From Xestospongia muta (taxonomy: Eukaryota; Porifera; Demospongiae; Haplosclerida; Petrosiidae), in assembly GCA_963693285.1 (NCBI GenBank), contig OY848919.1, positions 3,105,827 through 3,169,826 on the forward strand: DNA of 64,000 bases. Reading direction: 5' to 3'. Made by a program: the position numbers and the translations under genes. This document shows positions 54,325-64,000 of the stretch, one piece after another. The number at the start of each line of letters is the position of its first letter. Within the stretch, counting starts at the first letter, position 1. Under the pieces are notes generated by a model that was given only the letters and a program-made list of their open reading frames with translations, had not been told where the DNA came from and searched no databases.

Positions 54325-55233
54325 TGGTCTGATTATAGCCTAACCAATTATGAAGAACAATATTGAGGCAATGACAATGTAAATGTACATCATAATAAGA
54401 AGTAAGAGACGAGCTACAAAACAGTAATCCTTACAATTTTTATATGGAGCATGGATAGCTTCAAGTATTGGTCTTGTGTATTCATTGGCATTTGTACAAT
54501 GTCTAAAAGGTTTAGCAAAGAAGAGAAGGAGAACATAATTATGGTAAAAGGAGAGTAAAGACAACCAGTAATGTGATTATCATGAGAATAATATGTCCTT
54601 TACTACCATATTCAACAGACCCATCCCAATACCATACATGATATACTTCACTCTGGTTTGAACTAAAGACTTTAGCTGGTGTAAAGGCATTGATAATTGC
54701 ACCTAATAGTCTTCCAAAGAAGAGGTGTACAACAGTAACCAGTACTTGAACTGTGAGTGACCTATCCTGTTAAAAAACCTTAGAGAATAACGACTGAGGA
54801 TAATGATGACACAACTATTGTCAGGAGATAAAGTGGAAATAGTATACTGAGACCAGCTTTCCATAACTGTCATTCCATTATTAAAACATAGAGGAAATAC
54901 AAGTCCAATATTTAGAACTGAAAGAAAAACAACCATAACATCTCTGACCACTCCCATTTTTCCATTGTAAACACTCAACATATCTAATATCCCTACATTA
55001 GCAGCCTGAGCATAGAATATAATTCCATTGAATATACCAGTTGTTAATGTAAGTCTGAGAGCATATAACAGGTAAATAAGGAGAGGACCAGCTACTGCAT
55101 AGAGGACTAGTGTCCACAACCACCAGTTACTACATTGTCTACCTTCTGGAGAACCAAACACAACACTGTAGTTAATATCATTAACAGTAGAACATTTGCT
55201 GAATAAAGGTCTTTCTCTGTTCTTAATACGCAC
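54325..55233 (-). pseudogene. R13: second-subfamily receptor pseudogene with a Cys module
   Basis: The membrane half is of the R7 type (HCTNANEYTRPILEAIHA, PYKNCKDYCFVARLLLLIMM at 54340-54564). Unlike R7 and R10, it extends to SVVFGSPEGRQCSNWWLWTL and membrane segments 1-3 (54703-55233), showing what the second subfamily looked like before truncation. Frameshifts lie near 54700 and 54860. The upstream half is cut off by a retrotransposon remnant at about 55234. Confidence 0.8.
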
Positions 55234-57060
55234 TGATTGTTAGCACAAATGAATTATTTCAGTAACGAAAACATTGAAAATACTATCACTGTTACTAGGA
55301 GTTACACCAGTAGTGGCATGTGGTGTTGATCTAAAACTTAAAAGAAATTTGGATAAATAATCTTCCACTGATCTTCCTTCCTTTTCAGACGCTTTCATGG
55401 ACTTCTTAAAGGTTTGAACAAAATGTTTAATAGCTCCATTAGAGGAAGGATGCATGGCATGGCGAAGTACGAGTATGACAAATACCATTCTCTCGACAAA
55501 AACGAGCAATTCTTGAGAAGTGAGCTCACTACCATCATCTGAACATCTACAAGAAGAAAAAGCATATGGTCTTGAATTGGTCCAGCAAAATCTGCATTAC
55601 CTCTTGGCCAAGGTTTCTCTGTCCATCCCCATGGAAACGTGGGAGCTGTTGGTAGGAAGGCTTTACCTCTTGAAATACCTGACAACTCTTACATAGGTTC
55701 TTCAATAGACTTATCTAAGGATGATCATCAAACATGACTTCTGGCAATAGACTTCATTCTAGACATACCAAGATGAGTCTCGCTTAGTTTGGTTAAGACA
55801 CGTTTTTGCAACTTAGTAAGAATGACAATACGAATTCCCCATACGAGACAATTATTCTCAAGGTTTTGCATCAGAACGAAGTTTTAATTTAGCTTTAAAA
55901 CGATTGATAGTTCCTAATTCATTTTTAAAAATATCTGAATATCAATCAAGGTGGGGTTTGTAACAATGCCTGCTTGCTGACTGTTGTTGACGTAAAAATT
56001 GTCATCCAATTAAGCTTTAATTCTTCAAGTCACTCACGACCAAGTAAATTAAGTCCATTACCTTCAAATGACGTAAAGTATGAGAGACTTGAATTGACCA
56101 TTATGTTAAACATCAGCATTGAATACACCTAATAAGGGCATCTTTTCCTGAGTATACGTTTTAAAAATAGCTAGAGAGTCAGAGAGAGGTACATCCAGAA
56201 AGAGTCATCTTTTCATATTTTCTGGAATTATTGAAACGGATGCTCCTATGTAAATCTCCTTACACAACTCAGTGTCATTAACTAAAAGTACTGTTAATGG
56301 GTTACGAGAACCTCCACCCACGGTGAAAATATGCGGTTCCTGTTCCTCAGGAGAAGTTATATCACTTTAGACCCAGTTTAAAGGATGATTACAAGTAGGA
56401 GTAGCAGTTGTAGGTTGACCAAGTCTTTTTGACCTGCAAATGGTAGCAATATGACCTTTCTTTTGGCACTTAAAACAAGTTGCATCTTTTAAATGACAGT
56501 CTCTTGAGATGTGGTTGTTCTTCCGACAGTGAGGCCACTTAGTGTCCTGAGAGGCAGGTGGTTGTGTGACTTTAATAAGCTCAACAGTGTCTTGTGTTTT
56601 CAGAACTTGTACATTCTACTCAGCAGCTTTGATACTTTGAGCTATTTCAATTGCTTGAGTAAAAGTAAGGTCAACTTCAGACAATAACTGTTTTTGGGTT
56701 GCTTTGTGGCGCAGGCCACAAACAAGCCTGTCTCGTAAAGCTTCATTGAGATATGAAAATGAAAATGCTTGGCTATAATCAACGATTTGGGCTCGAATTA
56801 TTTCTTTAATCCAGACCGAAATTCATCAAACATCTTCTCCTGAGGTTTGGTAGGAGATAAAAAATCACGTAAAATCTCATAAGTCCTCCTACCAACCAAT
56901 AAGGCTAAGAAATATTACTGCTTTTTTGTCCTCAGTGATCCAATTAACATGAAGAAAACCTTCAATTTAATCTAAACACGAGGTAATACTCTGAGAATGA
57001 GTGTTAAACTCTTCAATACGACCAATACTGGCCATTATGACACGGTCTTGTCATCAAATG
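55234..57060 (-). mobile_element. Ty3/gypsy-type LTR retrotransposon remnant
   Basis: Minus-strand order from high to low coordinates. A gag start lies near 57035 (MASIGRIEEFN). A zinc-knuckle pair is at 56440-56535 (second one CFKCQKKGHIATIC; first with one Cys lost). A protease-like stretch is at 56220-56350 with the catalytic Asp region altered. The beginning of reverse transcriptase is at about 55860-55930 (FKAKLKLRSDAKP). The integrase zinc-binding region is at 55740-55870 (ETHLGMSRMKSIAR) and the integrase core and C-terminal parts are at 55240-55685 (GNADFAGP; SNGAIKHFVQTFK; FRSTPHATTG). Most of the reverse transcriptase and RNase H is deleted, and frames are broken. LTRs were not found. 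It interrupts R13. Confidence 0.8.
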
Positions 57061-57204
57061 TATATACCTAGCCAAGATCAAAAGGATAAGAATAAACAAA
57101 CACACTCAGGACAGGACAGAAAGAACATGTGCTTGGGGATGTCCTTATTGCCCCCTTACAATATGATAAGAACATATTACATTAATATACCACAATCATA
57201 AGCA

Positions 57205-57240
57205 GTTAGACCAACTGGCTTGAATAGAACTATACTTTAG
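57205..57240 (+). pseudogene. Unit 7: last codons of RNF212-like exon 12
   Basis: AGTTAGACCAACTGGCTTGA then ATAGAACTATACTTTAG corresponds to [10 protein letters not shown](F)-stop. The usual exon 12 3' flank follows (TAGTAAACCTTACATAAC). It is the only RNF212-like trace in this unit and lies next to the retrotransposon remnant. Confidence 0.7.
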
Positions 57241-57751
57241 TAAACCTTACATAACAATAACATTATCCAAAATATAGTCACAAAATTTATTGGTAATAGA
57301 ATGTGTATATAATTGTGACCTGATATGCAATAAGGGACTACTTCTGTCAAAACATTTATGACCCCCCAGATTTATGAAAAGAGACCACTGTTAAACACCT
57401 CAAAAAAGTTTTGTATACATACAGTTACCATAAATAGTTGTGCATATATAGCAACTATATGTATGTCAAACCTTTTTAGATATTTTGACAGTTGTCATTT
57501 TCACAGATCATGTCACAGTTATATTAAACTAAAAGAAATAAGTTCAAAATTTTTAAAAGTATTATAAGAATTGAATATCAGTTAAATTCTAAGCACTCTA
57601 CTAAATATAATAATGAATTCACTAAGTTAGTTGATAAGATATTCTTTTAAACTAAACTGATTAATATTGTAAGTATTGTTGTACCTAACCTTGTACTGAA
57701 AACAATAATAAACAAACAAATACAAAACAGTAATGGAGTGTTATATGATAA
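57241..57751. other. 3' flank of R15 with a non-homologous stretch
   Basis: 57241-57310 and 57530-57751 match other receptor 3' flanks, including the conserved segment just after the stop. About 57310-57525 has no counterpart in other units and no recognisable gene, so it may be a small insertion. Confidence 0.45.
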
Positions 57752-60700
57752 TTATGGACTTAAGAGGGGCTCGCGATATTCAGAATAGTTATCGTCAAAA
57801 AATGATGAGTCCAGTTCTTCTCTAAGATGTCTAGGATGTGTCACTGGTTGTGATTTCTTAAGACATTGGGTCATTTTCTTGATTAAGATTTCAACACCAT
57901 TGATGTAACCTATAAAACGAGCTTGTTGTCCAGTAACTAACACTATATGATAGAACACAACTACATTGAAAGTAAAGATCAATACATGTACAAATGTGGC
58001 ATCAAGTATTCCTAAAGTACAATAGTACTTTGTTTTTCCAATGAAGTACCAGTTAGTACACAGTATAGTACCATAGTTGATCATGACAGAAAGATCTAAG
58101 ATATTTATGAACTTGTTTTTAAATGGCTTTAGATAAGCTTGAACAGTAACAACCAACACATAAACAGGAAGAATGATAGAAAAAGCAAATAAAAATTTGC
58201 TTGTGCTTCTTGCTCGATATATGGTGTAAACAATGGATATGAAAAGCAGTAGAAGTTGTCTAGCAGTAAACCAATATTGTTTGTTGTATTTATAAGGAGC
58301 ATGGATAGCTTCATATATTGGTCGAAGATATTCTCTTATCTTGTTAGATTTCATTAGTAGACGACCAGTTAGAATTATTAACATGTAAGGTATTAGAAAG
58401 ATACCAACTATCACTGATGTTACTATCATTAACACAAAATGTTTACCTTCTCCATATATAACATTGCCATCATTGAACCAAACATTTATTGATTTATTCA
58501 TAGCACTGTTGTATAATTGGACAGGTGTGAAAACATCAGAGAGTGCTAGTAGTAATTTTGTGAAGGAGAGATGTACAATAGTAACCAGTACTTGAACTGA
58601 GAAATTAGCTATTTCGTTAGAAAGCCTTAGAGAAAAACGACTAAGGATAATGATGACAACAACTATTGTCAACAAATAAATTGGAAATAGTAAAGTGAGA
58701 CCAGCTTTCCATAACTCATTCATCCCATTGTAAAAACATAGAGGAAAGCTAAGATTCAGATTCAAAATGGAAATTACAAGCATTGCTACTTTCATACTAT
58801 ACCTGATAGTCCAAGAACATTGACTAACATTACTAGACATAATATTATATAACCCAAGATCAGCCATCTGAATGTAGAATATAATTCCATTGAGTGTACC
58901 AGTTGTTAATGTAAGCCTGAGAGTATACAAAAGGTAAACGAGGAGAGGACCAGCTACTGCATAGAGTACTAATGTCCACAACCACCAGTTACTACATTGT
59001 CTACATTCTGTAGAACCAAACACAACACTGTAGTTTGTAGAACAATTGCCACATAAAATGCCTTCTCTGTCAAAAAGACACAATGATGAAGTAGTTGACA
59101 AGTCTTTTGAACTTATTCTAAATCTTTTGTCACTGTTGCTGTAATGAAAGACTGTAAAGATAGGGTCACTATTACAGTATCCATGATGGCAATACAAAGA
59201 CAAAAGAAAACCTGATGTTTCATTCACTGTACCAACCCATGAAGTAAAAGTTGGTCTGTTAAAAGTTCTAGTATTGATACTACAGTTAGGAATGTAACCA
59301 ATGATATTTAATGAAGATAAAAGATGTGAACAGATACATGATCCACTATTTAAATTCCATTCAAAACCAGGTGGACAAGATTTTAAAGTGATGTCAACAA
59401 CTGTTATATTAGCAATATTGGGAACAGTGAATAGTAGGGCACCATATTTGGGTATGTCCAATGTACTGTTATCATTGGTATGTATAGTTATATTAATGAG
59501 AGTACAGTCATCACTTTCTCTTATAACTTGTGTACTCTGTCTCTCTGACAAGTACCAGTTGATATCTGATGTAAACCCAGTATCTACATTCCTGAATACA
59601 TTTGCAGAAACAATGGAGTAACTGTAATTACCCACAGCATTAATAGCAGCTATTGAAAAATTAACTGTCTCTCCAGGATAAGCGTCATATTTATTGAGTG
59701 TGCTAAAATTGTTTGAGTGACATAATGTCAACTTTACTGGAGTAGTAGAAAGTTGAAAAATATTATTTGGTATAAAAGTGAAGATATTGTTATAAATTTT
59801 TGTTGCCTTTGAGGAATCAATCCAAGTATAATTGTCTATGTAACAGTTATATAATATTGATGAAAAGACAGAGTTACCAGTGACTGTTGCTTTATTGTTT
59901 TCAAATAACACTGCTATATCATCATCTGGTGTAATGTTAACTTGAAATGTACAATGTGTCTTGTCAAATGGACTGCTAACATCATATATAGCTCCTCCAC
60001 TAGATAGAGCTGTGTTATTTGTAAAGGTAATATGAAGTCCTTGAGCGAGATGAATGAGACTATCTCCTATTAACATAATAGCAGCTCCATTAATACCTGT
60101 ATTGTTGTTAAAGACTATATGTCCCTCAAGAGTAATATCAGATCGAATAATCTCTATAACTGTACCAAAGTTGTTTGAGAATTTGCTGGGGTTTTGTAAA
60201 GATCCTTTTATTATGATACTGTTGATATCTGTAAATTTGAAGAGGCTGGCTGGTAAAAAAGATGATCCAACATCAATTCTTGATATTCCATTGTTATATG
60301 CTTCAATAGATTCCAAAACAAAAGATATGTCATTTTTTTCTGATGGATATGAAACTGCAAATATACAAGATCCAGAAAGTAGAGCTTTGTTTTTGTTAAA
60401 AATAACATTAGAAAATGTGAAACAGATAGGAATTGTTTTAACATTCATCATAGCAATATAAACAACACCTTCTTGTTTATCTCTAAAAATACCTCCAAAT
60501 GAAAATTTAAAATGTACATCAATTACTTGAAGAGGTTGATATATTTCATTGGTAGATGTTTTGGAAAGTTTATCAAAGAATAATACAAGATCACTTCCAT
60601 GACATTTTCGATAACTCCCATTTGAATCAAACTTTGAATGTTTAATAACAGTCTGTGAGTGTGTTTTGTGTTTCCAAATGTAATAATAGCATTGCTCCAG

Positions 60701-61601
60701 CTCTAGAACCTACATTATCTGCAAAAGTACATTGAGATATATCAACTTGAACACTGGTGTTTGTTCCAATGTAAAATATTGTAAGTCCTGCAGCATTGAT
60801 GACTGGTTTCTTAGAATTCTTGTATATGAAAGAGTTGTAGAGTTTTGTAACACATACATATTCTGAGAAAGGTACATAGTCAAAATTGTATGAAAAATTA
60901 GAATTTGTAATTTTTAACTTATATTGGTTTGTATAGGAGAGTGTTTTGGGTGAATATTGATACATTAACAACACTCCACTACCAACAGTGTAGCCATAAC
61001 CATACTGTGCTTCCTGCTCAATGCCTTGAGAAGTTATTACATTAATAGAATCCACAGTACCATTAGGTAAGTTAACAGCTACAATAGCAAACCCATAGTA
61101 CTGGAATATACTCACATCTCTCATAACAAGATGACTGATATCAGTGAACACCAGTACAGCAGCATGATATTGTGTGAAGTAGACAAGAGAACTGGTAGAG
61201 TTGATAATGTCAAGTTGATCTTTATCAAGAGTAGCAAGGTTAGCACCACAACCAGTAAATTTCACTCTCTGTAGAGTCAGACCATTACTTCCAGTGAAGA
61301 CAAATCCAATAGTTGGATGGGTAGTGTTGACATGAGTGGAAGAGATGCATTGAATAGTAGCCATTGATTGGTTACATTGTACAGTAAGTGAGTAGTTGGT
61401 ATTAATGGTACACCAACTCCCATTACCACTAATATTGTAGACAGTATCCAGAAGGAGAAGAGTAGTGTCACCAGTGTAATTATAGTGATGACACAAGTAT
61501 AACTGGAGGAGTTGATCTTGTGAAGTAATATTGATTACCTTATTACATTTACTACATATCAGTAGTAAGTGAAAGAGGAGTACCAAGATAAGCCACTTCA
61601 T
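57752..61601 (-). pseudogene. R15: full-length receptor with one frameshift
   Basis: Frames 60642-61601 (319 codons from MKWLILVLLF) and 57752-60451 plus its upstream extension cover a whole receptor. A one-base insertion at about 60661-60675 (GTGTTTTGTG versus GTGTTTTTG elsewhere), inside the LLLHLETKTHSQT region, shifts the frame. Downstream everything is open: NGAAIML, SSGGAIYD, CPPGF, ILCGNCSTNYS, ECRQCSNWWLW, EYREPLLSP. The C-terminal half is nearly that of R11, whereas the start and upstream block are class A like R1 and R2. It is either a recent pseudogene or an assembly error in a run of T. Confidence 0.85.
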
Positions 61602-61720
61602 GTTGCTAGGATCTAGTCTACTCTATCTATGAAAAGCAACTTGATACTTTTATTAGGTTTATGTGTTTACTTTCACTTGCTAAACAAAATGTCATTGTTT
61701 TATTGTTTAAATGTTTAGGT
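61602..61720 (-). promoter_or_regulatory. Class A upstream block of R15
   Basis: Very close to 14762-14880 and 23398-23515 (GGATCTAGTCTACTCTATC, TTTACTTTCACTTGC). It is interpreted as 5' UTR and promoter. Confidence 0.5.
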
Positions 61721-61998
61721 TTTGTAAATCTATAGTGATATGTAAAGTACTGTAAATGATTAAATGATTACGTTTTGGAAAACAAAGCAATAGTGATTGC
61801 AAACATGTTCTTTTCACACTTACAGTAAAATGTCTGTTGAGCATGAGCTGCTATTATTATATTATTATACTGTAAATTTTAACGAAAATAATTAGCAATC
61901 TTGTGACCACAAAGTTTATCCATTTCACATTCTCAGTGTCTGATTACAATTGAGCTGTTATTAAGATACTATTATTGTTGATATGTAGTTGTAACAGT
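61721..61998. other. Receptor spacer
   Basis: Repeats the spacer seen after R1 (TTTTCACACTTACAGTAAAA, ATGTCTGTTGAGC, GAGCTGTTATTAAGATA). No gene is supported. Confidence 0.45.
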
Positions 61999-62759
61999 GT
62001 TATTCTGCTACTAGTTAAGTTGGCTACTTGTGTGGACAGACTAACTCTGCTGCCCAAAGCCTCTTATTTATAAGATATTACAACTGAAAATAACATAATA
62101 GTGACATAATAATGATGTACTACACTCAGCAATCTAAGAATAACAAATATAGTTATTAGTCCAGGTGACTCTGTCACACTACCAAGCTGTTACGTGTTAG
62201 TAGCGTAGCAATACTCGAGTTGAGTTTTCTAAATAAATATAATCGATAATATATTCATTTCAAAGTGGTTACTAAGTGTATTTATACGTTACTACTTCAA
62301 AAATCAAAATAGTAAATCATTCCTTTTATAGGGAGCCTCTGGATCAGGTCACATGGCTTAGAGCAGGAATTAATTTGATAAGAAAGAGACCTGGGTGCTT
62401 GGGTAAGTTTATAGTAATGTTCATTTTTTTGATCTTTCACCAAACAAAATAATTTTCTTTGCCAAACGTTTCAACAGTTAGTTCAATTGTCATCATCAGT
62501 GGCTACATAATAATAATTGCATGAATGAAAAACAGTCCTATTTATACCCTACAAAAAATGAACATTATAGGAATTAATTTGATTGGTCAATCACCAAGTG
62601 ATCCTTCTAAGTGATCCTCTAGCTATAGGTAAGAAAATAATTTGTACAGGTAAGTGTACAATAATCTACATGCTAATTAATTCAGTCCAGCAGGTGTATG
62701 TATTTCAATTCGAGGCCTCATCATCAATCAGCTGACCGCTATGTAAATCGTCAGCACAC
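61999..62759. mobile_element. Unidentified insertion of about 0.76 kb
   Basis: Receptor spacer sequence is interrupted after GATATGTAG (61988) and resumes at GCATTAATTA (62769), while related spacers (for example 23640) are continuous. GTAACAGT stands on both sides (61991-61998 and 62760-62767), consistent with an 8-base target duplication of hAT type. The empty sites lack this octamer, so the boundary is uncertain. No transposase frame or clear terminal inverted repeat is present. Within it, 62461-62520 read on the minus strand has CTGATGA, 20 bases, then GAAA. Confidence 0.5.
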
Positions 62760-62814
62760 GTAACAGTAGCATTAATTACATGTTAGCATAACTCAATAAG
62801 ATTTGATAACTAAT

Positions 62815-63260
62815 ACTTGTTGTCCAGTAACTAACACTATATGATAGAACACAACTATGTACAGACAAAAACATCAGTATATGTACAAATGTGATATCAA
62901 ATACTCCTACCTGGTATACATACTGATTAAGTTCCAATTAGGACACAGTATAGTGCAGTATAGTGCTATAGTTAATCATGATGTAAAAATTTAAGATGTT
63001 TATGACTTCCTTTAATAGTTTCTGTCTTTGTACATATTAAAAGACATATATACGTAAGATTGAGTAAAAGATGTTAAACAGTAAAACAATATTTGTTGCT
63101 ATTTTATAATGAATATAATAGTAACCATTTACATATCAGTGTAAGTACTAACATATGTCACTTCATATTGTGTCTGTGAACACAAGTTCCACTTAATCTA
63201 CAAAAGGAACTTGAAACTCTAAACTTCTATTTGTTTACTTTCACTTGCCACACACAATAA
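62815..63260 (-). pseudogene. Internally deleted receptor remnant
   Basis: Same plan as 15180-15600: a C-terminal receptor scrap (62820-62950), a scrap of the QYWFTARQ region (about 63080-63105), a decayed start (CACTTCATATTG near 63160) and a class C-like upstream block. Stops and indels throughout. Confidence 0.6.
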
Positions 63261-63499
63261 CATTATTTTATTTATACTAATTAATACTTTGGTTTTGTAA
63301 AATATAGAATATGTTACCTAAACAATAAATACCAAAGGACAATTTTAGATCAAGTTTTCAAGTAAAAGCGACTGATTTTCTTAATTTAAAAGTATTGAAC
63401 AACATTGATATAACCAATTAAATGAGCTTTTGGTTCAGTAACTAGAACTATATTATACAGAGAAAGAGAACATTAGTATTGAGTAGGATTGAACAGTCA
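63261..63499 (-). pseudogene. Further decayed receptor scraps
   Basis: 63375-63480 still resembles the receptor C-terminal coding region (around the IEQHYINxINE/FYHIV portion on the minus strand) but is heavily changed. No open gene. Confidence 0.4.
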
Positions 63500-64000
63500 A
63501 TCACAAGGAAAGCATCAAAGGGAAGAATGATGGATGGTCTTGATAAGTTCTACTTGTGTTCCTGAAAAAAGAGCAAAACATATTATTGTTTATACTATAC
63601 AACATTTTTACTGATTTATTTGTATATACAAAGATTATGTAACAATGTAAAGGAGAATGATTATAATTTCTTTGACATACAAGCACAATCAATTTCAAAA
63701 AATGTAAAACTTTTCTCATGTTTTATAAATTAAGAGCTTTATATATGAATGGTATTTACAAATATACAGAGTTTTGCAAAACAGTTATTAACATAGAGGT
63801 ATCTGTATTCATATCTTTAGGACAATCACATGTCACAAGCTTCACTTTCATTATGTCATATTTTATGAATGAACCAACTCAGTTGATGTGAAGTGTACTA
63901 AATTGTGACATGGTTTCCTGTCTCTCTCAACAAACTACTACATTTTGAATTCATTTTATTTGATACATTTTAACTTAACAACAAACTAAGTAGCTTTAAA
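63500..64000 (+). repeat. 650-bp interspersed block, copy 3 (runs off the window)
   Basis: Matches 16400-16900 and 53690-54200 (GTTTATACTATAC, ATTTATTTGTATATACAAAG, GGACAATCACATGTCACA). The inverted receptor start present in copies 1 and 2 is largely lost here. A minus-strand 72-codon frame within it is judged spurious. Confidence 0.7.

Noticed and set aside
1..64000. CRISPR array, tRNA or rRNA genes
   Set aside because: No spaced short direct repeats, no tRNA-like cloverleaf with A/B boxes and no rRNA-like stretch were recognised by eye. A tRNAscan or Infernal run would be decisive.

Overview
This is eukaryotic, strongly AT-rich DNA with short GT-AG introns, animal-type transposon remains and a metazoan-like RNF212 gene. 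The combination of a compact genome, tiny introns and tandem intronless multi-pass proteins with beta-helix ectodomains suggests a sponge, probably a demosponge such as Amphimedon. The organism is inferred, not proven.

Layout. (1) 1-3.2 kb: gene-poor, with tandem repeats, a GC-rich hairpin and direct repeats containing GGCGGGAAAA. (2) 3.2-5.3 kb: a decayed MULE transposase with SWIM and PHD-like zinc fingers. (3) 5.5-7.1 kb: a decayed pogo/Tigger-type transposase with a Lys/Glu-rich segment and an intact-looking PHD finger. (4) 7.58-10.6 kb: a 12-exon plus-strand gene for an RNF212/ZIP3-like RING protein, whose exons I joined by hand into one 389-residue frame. (5) 10.9-61.6 kb: a minus-strand tandem array of very large, apparently intronless genes (about 1,281-1,285 codons). 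Each encodes a signal peptide, a Cys- and N-glycosylation-rich ectodomain with GGAI/FxNN beta-helix-like repeats, a CPPGF...CGxC...CxxC module, about 8-9 membrane segments and an invariant tail ending EYREPLLSP. Five copies are intact (R1, R2, R4, R9, R11), two are full length but broken by one base each (R5, R15), and one (R7) is a 298-codon form that has lost its ectodomain. Many fragments lie between them.

How it fits together. Seven repeat units can be recognised. Each begins with a piece of the 3' end of the RNF212-like gene, followed convergently by one full-length receptor. The RNF212 piece shrinks along the array: 12 exons in unit 1, 6 in unit 2, 2 in units 3-5 (decayed in 4 and 5), and only the last codons in units 6-7. 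The array therefore grew by segmental duplication that carried along the neighbour's tail, with the least decayed copy next to the donor gene. Near-identical membrane blocks, shared even with pseudogene pieces, and mosaic similarity between copies suggest gene conversion. The receptors have no function I can assign. A surface recognition or sensory family is the most attractive hypothesis.

Other insertions are a deleted Tigger element (31.2-31.7 kb), a Ty3/gypsy-type retrotransposon remnant lacking most of its reverse transcriptase (55.2-57.1 kb) and an unidentified insertion of about 0.76 kb (62.0-62.8 kb).
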